Assembly: GCA_031374115.1 (NCBI GenBank)
Contig: JANMNO010000059.1
Span: forward strand, 22,879-86,878
DNA from: JAKFWF01 sp031374115
GTDB lineage: Bacteria; Pseudomonadota; Alphaproteobacteria; Rhizobiales; Hyphomicrobiaceae
Length of the DNA stretch: 64,000 nt
Direction: 5' to 3'
Part shown: piece after piece, positions 33,398 to 42,465 of the stretch
Position numbering within the stretch: position 1 is the stretch's first letter
How the letters are laid out: each line of letters starts with the position of its first letter
Notes under the pieces: generated by a model
What the model was told of the DNA's origin: nothing
Databases searched by the model: none
What the model saw: only the letters and a program-made list of their open reading frames with translations
Position numbers and translations under genes: made by a program

Positions 33398-34366
33398 ATG
33401 AACAGCTTTAATCGCCGCACTGTCACGGGAATGCTTGCCTCTATCGCGGCTACTCCAGCGTTCGGGCAAGCCACGGGTGGCAACGTAACGTTGGTCGTGC
33501 CATTCCCGCCAGGCGGATCGACCGACACCTTGGCACGCCTACTGCAGCCGGGACTTCAGCAGCGTCTGGGGACCAATGTCATCATCGAGAACAAACCGGG
33601 TGGCGCGGGCTCAATCGGCGCATCGCAAGCCGCGCGGAGCACACCGAATGGGATGACGCTCCTCCTGACGTTCGATTCGCACGCTGTGATCCCAGCCGTG
33701 ATCAAGCAGCCCATCGTCGACGTGCAAAAGGATTTGGTTCCGGTCCTGCTTGTCGGCACGGCTCCGTACGTCATCGCAACAAGCGTCAACCGCCCTTACA
33801 AGTCCTTTGCCGATGTCGTTGCCGCCGCTAAGCTCAAGCCGGGCTCGGTGAACTTCGGCTCGGTAGGCTTGGGCACCATCGGTCATTTGGCGATGACGCT
33901 ACTGTCGAAGGCGAGTAATTGCGAGATTACCCATGTTCCCTACAAGGGCGGCGGACCAGCCGTAAACGATGTGATCGGCGGCCATGTGGAGTTGATCGCG
34001 GGTTCGGCCGCACTGCTGATGCCACAGTTTGCCGGCGGCGCGATGCGTCCGTTGATGCAGACCGGGCGAACCCGTCTCGATAGCCTTCCCGACGTGCCGA
34101 CCGCGATCGAAAGCGGCTTCGCCGATTTCGATGCCTTGGCTTGGTGGGGCGTGTTCGCGCCTGCGGGTACGCCGGCACCGATCGTGGCGAAGACTTTCGA
34201 CACTTTCAAGGCGGCGTTGAGCGATGATAGCGTTGCCAAGCGCCTCAAAGAAACGCAGCAGATCAACCTGATGCTTGCCGGTCCAGAGGAGTTCGGTAAG
34301 TTCTTCTCGACACAAGTTCAGCGTTGGGGTGCCGTCGTTCGCGACAACAACATCGAGGTAAACTAA
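33398..34366 (+). CDS. Bug family solute-binding protein (tripartite tricarboxylate transporter)
   Basis: From ATG 33398 (GGGAG upstream) the protein is 322 residues, with a Tat-like signal (FNRRTVTGMLASIAATPAFG). Bug/TctC motifs follow: LVVPFPPGGSTDTLAR, VIIENKPGGAGSIGA, VNFGSVGLGTIGHLA, ITHVPYKGGGPAVNDVIGGH and WWGVFAPAGTP. Bug proteins bind carboxylated ligands in the periplasm; no TctAB permease genes are in the window, so it is an orphan receptor. An upstream in-frame codon at 33329 is rejected because it would bury the signal peptide. It overlaps the M81 peptidase gene tail to tail by four bases. Confidence 0.92.
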   Translation: MNSFNRRTVTGMLASIAATPAFGQATGGNVTLVVPFPPGGSTDTLARLLQPGLQQRLGTNVIIENKPGGAGSIGASQAARSTPNGMTLLLTFDSHAVIPAVIKQPIVDVQKDLVPVLLVGTAPYVIATSVNRPYKSFADVVAAAKLKPGSVNFGSVGLGTIGHLAMTLLSKASNCEITHVPYKGGGPAVNDVIGGHVELIAGSAALLMPQFAGGAMRPLMQTGRTRLDSLPDVPTAIESGFADFDALAWWGVFAPAGTPAPIVAKTFDTFKAALSDDSVAKRLKETQQINLMLAGPEEFGKFFSTQVQRWGAVVRDNNIEVN

Positions 34367-35871
34367 CTCGATTGGGCTCCGGCGGATGGCATCCGCCGGA
34401 CGCCTGCCCGCAACTTTGTGAATGCTAGCGGTTCGAGATCGATCGCGACCGGTCCCGGCGCAACGCCAACAAGGATGTGCGACGCAAGCGGCGTAAAGTC
34501 GGCGCGGAAGTGCACCGAGCTTTTCAAGACGATGATCGGCAGGCGCTCCGGCACCAATCCGAGATGGACGAATATCGATCGGTCGACCGTTTGCGCTGGT
34601 TTCGACGCGACGACGATCAACACACCCTCGACGACCGTTTCCAGCAATGCGACCTTGCCAAGATTGACTGTCATGCCGGCCTTCATCGGGCCCGATCCGG
34701 TCCACGAACCTTGGTTGGCCGCCAACACGCGCGCCTCGACTTCGACCGGATTGTCCCCCGGATTGCGCTTGCCGCCGATGGCGAAGCGCGCGCTTGCGCC
34801 CGCCCCTGCGGCGTAAGCTTGCGCTGCTGTTTCGGGATCGATCATCGCGCCGATGACGGCGCCCTTGGCGTTATGGGCGATCAACTCTCGCAACATGCCG
34901 GTCGTGTCACCCGGCCCGCCGCCGCCGGGATTGTCCTGGGTGTCGGCGATTACAACGGGCTTGCTTGCGCCCCGGGCCAGCGACAGCGCCTCGGCGACCG
35001 CATCGCGAGCATAAAGAAACGCGGGCCGAAACTCCGCTTCACGTGCCCGCACCGCATCGGCAAGACGGTCAGCGGCGCCATCGGCTATCTCTTGCGTCTC
35101 GGCATAGGCGATGACGCTCGCTCCAACATCGTGAAAGTCGGCCAGCGGAAATCCCGGCAGAAAAGATAGCGACAACAAGCCCGGCGTAGATGCCTCGATC
35201 GCCGGCATGACCTCGAAATAGATATCGCGGGCCGGACCGAAGTCGGTGCACGCACCGTTGATCGGGATCAGGAAATCGATCTGCCGAAACGCTTTCGCAG
35301 GCAGCCGGCGTTTGCCGATCATGTCGAGTAACAGCCGAGCCGTGCGTGCCCCGGTCGCTGCGCAATCGATGTGCGGATAGTAACGGTAGGCATCGAGGAC
35401 ATCAGCGCCGGCAACCATCGCTGGCGTTACGTTGCCATGCAAATCAAGCGGCACCGCAATCGGAATATTATGACCGAGCTTCTGCCTGACGCGCGCTAGA
35501 ACTTCGCCTTCGCCGTCGTCCGCGTTCTCAGCGACCATCGCTCCGTGGAGTTCGAGGAAGACGCCATCGAGTGGTCCGGCCGCAACGAGGCCATCGACGA
35601 TTTGCGCGGTGATGCGGTTGAACGCGTTGGCTGTGACGTGCGCCGAAGGCGTCGCCATGCACCACAGGATCGGGACGATTTCTGCGCCCGCTGCTTGCAA
35701 TACTTCGATCGCACCCGAACAGGGAAGATTCAATCCCTTGAGGCCTGAGATCATCGCTTCACCAGTGATGAGACCCGGGTAGTTCTTTGGCTGCGCGAAG
35801 GCTTCATAGTCAGCCTTCAGCGGGGCGAACGTATTCGTTTCATGCTCGAAGCCTGCAACTGCGATACGCAC
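34363..35871 (-). CDS. mlrC: M81 family metallopeptidase (MlrC-like)
   Basis: The product is a member of the MlrC/M81 family, named for microcystin degradation but found widely in bacteria beside transport genes. Seen here: RIAVAGFEHETNTFAP at the N-terminus, GVFLELHGAM, PLDLHGNVTPAMV, DAYRYYPHIDCAATG and VIADTQDNPGGGGPGDTTGM; the conserved His and Asp residues are consistent with zinc binding. I start it at GTG 35871, where AGGA is well spaced and the protein begins as in the family (502 residues); a TTG at 35922 would add 17 residues. Together with the convergent Bug receptor it may form a uptake-and-hydrolysis pair for a small amide or peptide, which is inference. Confidence 0.88.
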   Translation of the reverse strand: MRIAVAGFEHETNTFAPLKADYEAFAQPKNYPGLITGEAMISGLKGLNLPCSGAIEVLQAAGAEIVPILWCMATPSAHVTANAFNRITAQIVDGLVAAGPLDGVFLELHGAMVAENADDGEGEVLARVRQKLGHNIPIAVPLDLHGNVTPAMVAGADVLDAYRYYPHIDCAATGARTARLLLDMIGKRRLPAKAFRQIDFLIPINGACTDFGPARDIYFEVMPAIEASTPGLLSLSFLPGFPLADFHDVGASVIAYAETQEIADGAADRLADAVRAREAEFRPAFLYARDAVAEALSLARGASKPVVIADTQDNPGGGGPGDTTGMLRELIAHNAKGAVIGAMIDPETAAQAYAAGAGASARFAIGGKRNPGDNPVEVEARVLAANQGSWTGSGPMKAGMTVNLGKVALLETVVEGVLIVVASKPAQTVDRSIFVHLGLVPERLPIIVLKSSVHFRADFTPLASHILVGVAPGPVAIDLEPLAFTKLRAGVRRMPSAGAQSS

Positions 35872-35937
35872 GGCGATCCTGTGTTTCGTGTGGGGGTTTT
35901 CGACCGGCAAGCAGCATCGCAAGTAAATGGGCGGATA

Positions 35938-36411
35938 TCAATTTGCCGGTGGTGGCAGACGGGTCGCTTGGCTCACTGCGATGCGCCAAGTGTCACCTGC
36001 TTTCATAAAAACCTGAATCCAACGGAACTCGTAGGTTTTGCCGTCCGCGAGGTTCTTCACCGGGCTGCGGCCGCTGACGATCGCGGTCGTCGAACCGTGG
36101 ACGCGGACCAGCAACTCGTCGACCGGCGCTAATTCAATGACGGGATCGCCCGACAGCATTGCGACGATGCGGTTGTCGCGCGTATCGACTTTACCCGAGC
36201 CGTGCGTATGGGTGAAATCGTCTGTGTAAAGAGCGCCTAAGCCTTTTGCGTCCTTTGCCTCGACGAAAGTGCGAATCGATTCACGGGCCGACAAAACTTG
36301 CCGGGCAATAGCGGCCTCCTCTGCCGTCAGCTGTCGGCTGAGCGGGTGGGAAACGGCTGGATTACCCACAGAAAACATCAGACTAAAGAGCAGCGTTCGC
36401 ACGAAAATCAT
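35938..36411 (-). CDS. Exported NTF2/SnoaL-like (DUF4440-type) protein
   Basis: ATG 36411 with GGAG six bases upstream gives a 157-residue protein with a signal peptide (MIFVRTLLFSLMFSVGNPAV, cleaved near VSH). The mature domain has the cone-shaped NTF2-like pattern of DUF4440/SnoaL proteins: RTFVEAKDAKGLGALYTDDF, THTHGSGKVDTRDN and YEFRWIQVFMKAGDTWRI. Such domains bind small molecules or act as simple enzymes; no function is assigned. The frame remains open far upstream (to 36972), but that portion has no plausible start or product. Confidence 0.8.
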   Translation of the reverse strand: MIFVRTLLFSLMFSVGNPAVSHPLSRQLTAEEAAIARQVLSARESIRTFVEAKDAKGLGALYTDDFTHTHGSGKVDTRDNRIVAMLSGDPVIELAPVDELLVRVHGSTTAIVSGRSPVKNLADGKTYEFRWIQVFMKAGDTWRIAVSQATRLPPPAN

Positions 36412-36500
36412 AGTGGCTCCAGGGCGGCTGGGACCTGGATTTGATGCCAAGCAGATGGCTGGCGCAAGCTTTTTGGCCGGCAGGGCCGAAACCGAGATTA

Positions 36501-36683
36501 CTAGTCGACCATTCGAGGCTTCTTTGCGGCTCTGCCAGCGTGGAGTTGCCGCTCGTGAAGCCGAACGATGAAATGCCAAGCTGTCAGAGCAAAGGCCAAA
36601 CAGATCCCGGTTGTCGCAAGCCCGACGATCAGCTCTCCAAAGGTGTCGGTAAGGGTTTCGAACGTCGATGCGATGTAACGCAT
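36501..36683 (-). CDS. Small single-pass membrane protein
   Basis: ATG 36683 preceded by AGAGGGAA gives a 60-residue protein with one hydrophobic helix (about residues 16-38; LIVGLATTGICLAFALTAWH) and a basic C-terminal tail (RLHERQLHAGRAAKKPRMVD). No family is recognised. It lies upstream of the NTF2-like gene on the same strand, 89 bases apart. The good ribosome-binding site and clean topology support it, but it is short. Confidence 0.5.
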   Translation of the reverse strand: MRYIASTFETLTDTFGELIVGLATTGICLAFALTAWHFIVRLHERQLHAGRAAKKPRMVD

Positions 36684-36913
36684 GAGATTCCCTCTCTTCT
36701 GCCGCAGCCGGAGCTTGAGCAATTGAAGTTGTGTCGCCGCCTGCTGGCGCACGTGAGACCCCTAGGGACCGCCTCGCTCCCGGAACCTTAGCGCCTGAAC
36801 GCCAGGGCCAGTGCAAAGCAGCCCGCCTCGGAAACATCCACGTGCCTCTACACGCACATACCAGCAGGCGACGGGCGCTCCATGCGCGGGGGGCAGAGAG
36901 CGGCCAGACTAAA

Positions 36914-36952
36914 CATAAGCCAAACTTAAGTTTTAGGCAAGCAATACTTATG
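36914..36952. promoter_or_regulatory. Nested palindromes, possible operator
   Basis: A perfect 12-base palindrome AAACTTAAGTTT (36922-36933) is flanked by CATAAG (36914-36919) and CTTATG (36947-36952), an outer inverted pair. All three resemble copies of ACTTAAG/ACATAAG. The block is about 230 bases upstream of the small membrane protein gene and 30 bases beyond the stop codon of the XRE-S24 repressor gene. Confidence 0.4.
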
Positions 36953-36981
36953 TTCTGCCGCGCGTAACACAAGCGCCAGCG

Positions 36982-37635
36982 CTACCGACGGGGCTTGGTA
37001 TGTTCCGTCATGACGCCCAAGAGCCGGATTTTCGACTGAAGCGCAACTTCGCGCGGCCAATCCTCGTTCAAGGGCTCGAGCACGGTCGACTTGCTGCGCA
37101 CACCGCTCTCGATCCGGTACTTGCGAAAAAGTGGTAAAGGTTCGCCAGCGATGAGTGCCAACACCATGTCGCCTGGCAGCGGCAAAGTTTGGGGATCGAT
37201 GACGACCTGATCGCCGGGTTCGAAACGAGGGGCGTTGCTATTGTCCAGAATGACGATCGCGAAAGCGGATCCACTGCAAGGAAACTGCGGAAACGTCACG
37301 TTTTTAGAGCCACACTTGCCCTTCGGTTGTCCACGAAGAGCGTCCTGAAGACTCAGTTTGGGAATTGCTTGAGCTGCACCGTCAGCGGGCTGCCAATCGG
37401 CGGATGGCGGCTTGCTCTCCCCTTGTCTCGTTCCCGTCATGACCCACAACAAGTCAGCGCCCGTCAATCGCGCAAACCGAACGATCTTGTCGGGCGACGG
37501 GAGCGTCTTGTCCCCTTCCCACTGTTGAATCGCGGCTTCTGAGTGCTCAAAGTGCAAGGCAACATCGGCAAGCGTCAAACGGGCTGCCTTTCGGGCGGTT
37601 CTTAACCGAGACCCGAGTGTATCCGCAGGTGGCAT
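36982..37635 (-). CDS. XRE-S24 (phage repressor/LexA-like) transcriptional regulator
   Basis: The 217-residue protein has an N-terminal XRE helix-turn-helix (about residues 8-65; LTLADVALHFEHSEAAIQQW) and a C-terminal S24 domain (about 110-210). The serine region reads LDNSNAPRFEPGDQVVID, keeping Ser but with Asn for the usual Met after it; a possible catalytic lysine is in LFRKYR. No Ala-Gly cleavage site is obvious before the domain, so self-cleavage is doubtful. Such proteins are phage-type repressors or stress regulators. It stands alone with no phage genes nearby; two CTTGTGTC repeats lie just upstream. Confidence 0.85.
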   Translation of the reverse strand: MPPADTLGSRLRTARKAARLTLADVALHFEHSEAAIQQWEGDKTLPSPDKIVRFARLTGADLLWVMTGTRQGESKPPSADWQPADGAAQAIPKLSLQDALRGQPKGKCGSKNVTFPQFPCSGSAFAIVILDNSNAPRFEPGDQVVIDPQTLPLPGDMVLALIAGEPLPLFRKYRIESGVRSKSTVLEPLNEDWPREVALQSKIRLLGVMTEHTKPRR

Positions 37636-37658
37636 CGCTGATAAGACCTAAAGTGAAA

Positions 37659-37688
37659 CTTGTGTCGTTGAAAACATTCCCTTGTGTC
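37659..37688. promoter_or_regulatory. Direct repeat CTTGTGTC, 22-base period
   Basis: CTTGTGTC occurs at 37659-37666 and again at 37681-37688, 24-53 bases upstream of the repressor start codon. The 22-base start-to-start spacing is about two helical turns, as expected for tandem operator sites, possibly for autoregulation. Confidence 0.35.
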
Positions 37689-37896
37689 TGAGACGCATCT
37701 TAGCATCAGCGTGAGTACATGTCAGGAGTGTTTTCGACAGCGCATTGCCAGTGCAAAACGTCCGGTCATGCATTCACACAAGTAGTTGGTCGCACAACTC
37801 TGCTCATAAAAAATTGGCTCAATTGGGCCGGTCGCTAGCGCGCATACATGTGTTTTTGATTTGATGGGGACTCGGCATGTGGACGAGGCCGTTCCG

Positions 37897-40017
37897 CTAC
37901 CCAACCAACTGCAGCCACTCTTCCTCGGACACTACTGCCACGCCCAACTCGCGCGCCTTGGTGAGCTTTGATCCGGCATCTTCGCCGGCGACGACATAGT
38001 CGGTTTTTTTCGACACCGAACCTGCCACCTTGGCGCCGAGACGTTCCGCTTGCGCCTTGGCTTCATTGCGGGAGATGCGCGTCAGCGTGCCGGTGAAGAC
38101 GACCGTCTTGCCGGTCACCGGTGATTTCGAAACGGCGACGCGCGCGTAGGGTGCAACGGTGATGTGCGCCAGCAGATCGTCGAGGGCGCACTGGTTGTGA
38201 TCTTCGCCGAAGAAGGCTGCGAGCGCGTCGACCACGGTTTCGCCAATGCCTTCGATGTTGTCGATGTCATGGTAGGCTTCGCTATCGCGGCCACCAGCGA
38301 CGGCTGCCTCGACGCCGGCGCGAAACGCCTCGAACGTGCCATAGGCCTTCGACAGGTCGCGCGCTGTGCCCTCGCCGATGTGACGAATGCCAAGCGCGAA
38401 GATGAAGCGGTCGAGCGGCACGCTGCGGCGCGCGTCGATCGCCGCCCACAATTTCTCGACCGAGTTCTGGCCGAACCCCTTCTGCTCGGCTAACTTCTTC
38501 ATCGATCGGCTGTCGCGTTCGGCGAGTGTAAAGATATCGGCGGGTTGCTTAATGCGGTCGTCATCGAAGAAGGCTTCGATTTGCTTGTCGCCCAGGCCCT
38601 CGATATCGAGCGCATTTCGGGACACAAAATGCTTGAGACGCTCCTTGGCTTGAGCCGGGCAGGTGAGACCGCCCGAGCAGCGGCGCACGACGTCCATCGA
38701 TCCGCTCTCAGGATCGGTATCGCGCACCGCGGCCGATCCGCACGAAGGGCAGTGATCGGGAAATTTGTACGGCTTGCTCGAGGCGGGGCGTTTCTCGAGG
38801 ACGACGCTCACAACTTGCGGGATCACGTCGCCGGCCCGTTGAACGACGACGGTATCGCCGATCCGCACGTCCTTGCGCGCGATCTCATCCTCGTTGTGCA
38901 GCGTCGCATTCGAGACGACGACGCCGCCGACGGTGACCGGCTGGAGTTTCGCCACGGGTGTCAAGGCGCCGGTGCGACCGACCTGAATGTCGATGCCGAG
39001 CAATGTCGTCGCCGCCTGCTCGGCTGGGAACTTGTGTGCGAGCGCCCATCGCGGGGCGCGGCTGACGAAGCCGAGGCGCTCCTGCAAGTCGAGCCGATCG
39101 ACTTTGTAGACGACGCCGTCGATATCATAGCCGAGGCTCGAGCGCTTCAGGCCGAGATCACGGTAGTAGGCAATGAGCTCATCGGCGGAGGTACACAGCT
39201 TCATCAGCGGATTGACCGGCAAGCCCCACCGCGCGAACGCTTCGACCACGCCGGTTTGCGTGTCGGCGGGCAAGCTCGATTTCTCTCCCCAGGTGTATGC
39301 GAAGAAGCGCAACGGCCTGGTCGCGGTAATCGATACGTCGAGCTGGCGCAGCGAGCCCGCTGCTGCATTGCGCGGGTTGGCGAAGACCTTATCGCCGGCC
39401 CTTGCTTGTGTTTCATTGAGCCGGCGGAAGTCTTCGTGGCTCAGGTAGATTTCGCCGCGCACTTCGATGACATCGGGGATTCCGGCATTGCCACCGCCGT
39501 GGAGTTTGTGCGGGATCTGCTTGATGGTCGCGACGTTGGCGGTAACGTTCTCGCCTTCGGTGCCATCGCCCCGGGTTGCCGCTTGCACGAATTTTCCGTG
39601 CTCGAAGCGCAGCGAAATCGATAGTCCGTCAATCTTCGGTTCGGCGGTAAAGGCGATCTGGTCATCCCCCGCAATACTTAAGAAGCGACGCACCCGATCG
39701 CTGAAGTCTTTGATCTCTCTATCGTCGAAGGCGTTGCCCAGCGAGAGCATTGGCACCGCATGCCGGATCTTGCCAAAGCCCTCGGCTGGCGCGGCACCGA
39801 CCTTTGCCGAAGGGCTGTCAGATGACTTGAGGTTTGGGAATTTTGCTTCCAGTTCGTCGAGACGGCGCCTGAGTGCATCGTACTCGGCGTCAGGAATTTC
39901 AGGCGCATCTTTGCTGTGATAAAGATCGTCATGGCGAGAAATTTGCGCGCGCAGTTGCACCAGTTCTTCGCGCGCTGCAGCTTCGTTGGAAAGCGCTGCT
40001 TTGGCTCGTGATGGCAC
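37897..40017 (-). CDS. ligA: NAD+-dependent DNA ligase
   Basis: The protein has all LigA parts: domain Ia (SRHDDLYHSKDAPEIPDAEYD), the adenylation motif EPKIDG with the nucleophilic lysine, the OB fold (VGRTGALTPVAKLQPV), the Cys4 zinc finger (CPSCG ... CSGGLTCP), helix-hairpin-helix repeats and a C-terminal BRCT domain (TGKTVVFTGTLTRISRNEAK). It seals nicks in replication and repair. GTG 40017 with GAGGA gives 706 residues; a GTG at 40041 adds eight residues but lacks a spaced ribosome-binding site. In many alphaproteobacteria recN sits between bamD and ligA; here it is absent and only about 155 bases separate them. Confidence 0.96.
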   Translation of the reverse strand: MPSRAKAALSNEAAAREELVQLRAQISRHDDLYHSKDAPEIPDAEYDALRRRLDELEAKFPNLKSSDSPSAKVGAAPAEGFGKIRHAVPMLSLGNAFDDREIKDFSDRVRRFLSIAGDDQIAFTAEPKIDGLSISLRFEHGKFVQAATRGDGTEGENVTANVATIKQIPHKLHGGGNAGIPDVIEVRGEIYLSHEDFRRLNETQARAGDKVFANPRNAAAGSLRQLDVSITATRPLRFFAYTWGEKSSLPADTQTGVVEAFARWGLPVNPLMKLCTSADELIAYYRDLGLKRSSLGYDIDGVVYKVDRLDLQERLGFVSRAPRWALAHKFPAEQAATTLLGIDIQVGRTGALTPVAKLQPVTVGGVVVSNATLHNEDEIARKDVRIGDTVVVQRAGDVIPQVVSVVLEKRPASSKPYKFPDHCPSCGSAAVRDTDPESGSMDVVRRCSGGLTCPAQAKERLKHFVSRNALDIEGLGDKQIEAFFDDDRIKQPADIFTLAERDSRSMKKLAEQKGFGQNSVEKLWAAIDARRSVPLDRFIFALGIRHIGEGTARDLSKAYGTFEAFRAGVEAAVAGGRDSEAYHDIDNIEGIGETVVDALAAFFGEDHNQCALDDLLAHITVAPYARVAVSKSPVTGKTVVFTGTLTRISRNEAKAQAERLGAKVAGSVSKKTDYVVAGEDAGSKLTKARELGVAVVSEEEWLQLVG

Positions 40018-40172
40018 CGCCTTGATCCTCGCACAATACACTCTTCAGTCAGCCAGAATGGAGTACGCCGTGCCTCGTATGCAACCCCGGTTTCAAAGGT
40101 AACGTGACATTGCACAAAGCAAAACGCACGGCCGAGGACCGCGCGCGTGAGATTCGCAGGATATCTGACTGT

Positions 40173-41033
40173 TTATTCCGATGTCATCGACAACTTCGGC
40201 ACTTTGATGCCCTGCCACGTCTTGGAAAGCCACGAGCCACCTTGCTCGCGCGGGGCCAAGCCGTCCGACTGCAGAAGCGCGTAGGCGTCCTTGTACCACT
40301 GGCTATCGGGGAAGTTGTGGCCGAGCACGGCGGCGGCGTTCTGCGCCTCGGTCTTGACGCCGAGCAACATGTAGCTCTCGGTCAGGCGCATCAGTGCTTC
40401 TTCGACGTGAGGCGTCGTCTGGTACTCGGTGACGACGGTCTTAAAGCGCCCGATCGCGGCGGTGTGCTGCCTGTTTTTTAGGTAATAACGGCCAACTTCC
40501 ATCTCGGATGCAGCCAGGCTGTCCTCGCAGATACGGATCTTGTTATCGACGTCCTTGGCATACTGACTATCGCTGTAGCGTGCCTTCAGCGCCTTGAACT
40601 CGGTGAGGGCCTTGCGCGTGTTCGACTGATCGCGATTGGGGCCCCGCATCTCGTCATAGTAGGAGCTTGCGACCACGTAGTGCGCGAGGGCTGCTTCCTT
40701 GGTGCCCGGGTGCATCGTCGTGTAGCGCTTGCCGTTGGTGATCGCCTCCGGGTACTTGCCAGCTTTGTAGTAGGCGTAAGCCGACATCGCGACGGCGCGC
40801 CGTGCCTCTGGCGCATACGGATGATCGCGATCTAGATCCTCGAATTTCTTGGCAGCGTCATCCCATTTGCCCTTGGCCATGAACGCGTCACCGATTGCGT
40901 ACATTCGGTCTGGCGGATCTGGGTTGAGGGCGGCCTTCGCGGCTTCGTTCGATGACGCGCAGCCGCCCGCGGCAAGACACGCGGCGGCAACGCCTGCGAG
41001 CAGCAACATCTTGCTTGGATTGGCCTTGATCAT
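40173..41033 (-). CDS. bamD: Outer membrane protein assembly factor BamD
   Basis: From ATG 41033 the product is a 286-residue lipoprotein. The signal ends in a lipobox with cysteine in LAAGGCASS (near residue 25), and five TPR-like repeats follow (ALNPDPPDRMYAIGDAFMAK, AVAMSAYAYYKAGKYPEAI, YYDEMRGPNRDQSNTRKAL). BamD scaffolds the BAM complex that inserts beta-barrel proteins in the outer membrane. A frame open to 41162 would place residues before the signal peptide and is rejected. The neighbour upstream on the strand is lpxC. Confidence 0.95.
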   Translation of the reverse strand: MIKANPSKMLLLAGVAAACLAAGGCASSNEAAKAALNPDPPDRMYAIGDAFMAKGKWDDAAKKFEDLDRDHPYAPEARRAVAMSAYAYYKAGKYPEAITNGKRYTTMHPGTKEAALAHYVVASSYYDEMRGPNRDQSNTRKALTEFKALKARYSDSQYAKDVDNKIRICEDSLAASEMEVGRYYLKNRQHTAAIGRFKTVVTEYQTTPHVEEALMRLTESYMLLGVKTEAQNAAAVLGHNFPDSQWYKDAYALLQSDGLAPREQGGSWLSKTWQGIKVPKLSMTSE

Positions 41034-41251
41034 TCGACGTCCGATCTGACTACGGTGCACGAACCGCTGCTTGACGCTAGCATGTGAGTCGCAAACCGCG
41101 ATAGTGCGTGAACCGAATGGTTCACATCCTTCGGTTTGCAAGCTTTGAGTTCCCAGCTGCATGAATCAGCGAAACTGCGGCGACTGAAAGGCATTTCGCT
41201 TGCTTCGCAGCCACAGTGAGCACGTTATTGTCCCACAGAAGGCAACCTTGT

Positions 41252-42202
41252 TTACTCTCCAGCCGCCAAGGCTGCCATCGGCTGTGCCCGATACACCGAC
41301 GGACCCGACTGCTCGCGGACCCGAGGTGCTTGCACCATGGTCCAGGCCGTTGCATCGGCCAACAGCGCTTGCAACACGTGTGCGTTCAAGCGATGGCCAC
41401 CACGAACCGAACGGTAGGATGCCAACAGCGGGTGGCCAGCCAGGGCCAGATCACCAACCGCATCGAGCATCTTGTGGCGCACGAACTCTTGCGGATAGCG
41501 CAAGCCTTCGCGATTGATGATTTTGTCTTCGCCAATCGCAACAGTGTTGTCGAGCGATGCGCCAAGAGCCAAGCCAGCCTTCCAAAGGCGCTCCACGTCG
41601 CACATGAACCCGAACGTGCGCGCGCGCGATATATCGTTGCGGAAAGCGCTGGGCGTCATTTCGAGGCTGAGACGCTGACGGCCGATGACTGTGGTCTCGA
41701 AATCGATTTCAACGTCGAGATGGAAACCATTGTGAGGGACGATCTCACCCCAGCAATCGCCATCCTCGACGCGGACTGGCTTCAGTACTTTGATGAAAGT
41801 GCGGGGCTCGGAGAGTTCAGCTATGCCGGCTTCGTCGATTGCCTTCACGAATGGCGCCGAACTGCCATCCATGATTGGTATTTCTTTGCTGTCGACCTCG
41901 ATGTAACAATTGTCAACGCCGAGGCCGCGCAGGGCTGCAAGAAGATGTTCGACGGTGCTGATGCTGGCGCCGGTATCGTCACCAATCACCGTGCAAAGTG
42001 TGAGATTCTTGACAAATCGAACATCGGCGGGAATTTCCGCAACGATACGTCCACGCTTGCTGACCAGAAAGCGAAGCCCCGTGTTGGCGTCGGCTGGGTG
42101 GAGCACCAAAGAAACTGGCGCTCCACTGTGCACCCCCGTGCCCCTCAACTCGACTTCACGCGCAACCGTAGTTTGTCGCGCGCCGATAAATCGCTTCGAC
42201 AT
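41252..42202 (-). CDS. lpxC: UDP-3-O-acyl-N-acetylglucosamine deacetylase
   Basis: ATG 42202 gives a 316-residue enzyme (E. coli 305) starting shortly before ELRGTGVHSGAPVSL. The zinc site is visible: STVEHLLAAL near residue 86 and VRHKMLDAVGDLALAG near residue 235; SRARTFGFMCDVERL is the conserved UDP-binding loop. LpxC performs the committed step of lipid A synthesis, so the organism makes lipopolysaccharide. Upstream in-frame starts at 42256 and 42391 would add non-family residues. The 263 bases between lpxC and ftsZ can hold its promoter. Confidence 0.96.
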   Translation of the reverse strand: MSKRFIGARQTTVAREVELRGTGVHSGAPVSLVLHPADANTGLRFLVSKRGRIVAEIPADVRFVKNLTLCTVIGDDTGASISTVEHLLAALRGLGVDNCYIEVDSKEIPIMDGSSAPFVKAIDEAGIAELSEPRTFIKVLKPVRVEDGDCWGEIVPHNGFHLDVEIDFETTVIGRQRLSLEMTPSAFRNDISRARTFGFMCDVERLWKAGLALGASLDNTVAIGEDKIINREGLRYPQEFVRHKMLDAVGDLALAGHPLLASYRSVRGGHRLNAHVLQALLADATAWTMVQAPRVREQSGPSVYRAQPMAALAAGE

Positions 42203-42465
42203 GTGAGCGCTGTCCCTCGATCCAAGATGGCTGATGCAAGGCTCCCAACCCTGCATCGAGCCATTCCCCAAAGTCCCCGTCGTAACGCGGTAATCACGAA
42301 ACCGCCGCCATTCTCGACGACTTAATATTTGGCGTGCTGGTCTGGTCCCCGGACAAACGATAGCTCGCAGGTTCCCTTGGGGACAAATCACGCTTTCTTA
42401 CGACATGTTACGGCTTGTATCAGAACCGTTCAGAAGCCTGAAATTATGCCGAACCCGTCATTTTT

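Noticed and set aside
36412..36972. N-terminal extension of the NTF2-like protein
   Set aside because: The extension has no start signal, overlaps the small membrane protein gene and buries the signal peptide.
38545..39624. Long plus-strand open frame opposite ligA
   Set aside because: It is antisense to a fully conserved ligA; long opposite-strand frames are expected in high-GC DNA and the translation has no recognisable domain.
41216..42325. Plus-strand open frame opposite lpxC
   Set aside because: The opposite strand encodes complete LpxC with its zinc motifs; this frame has no family features.
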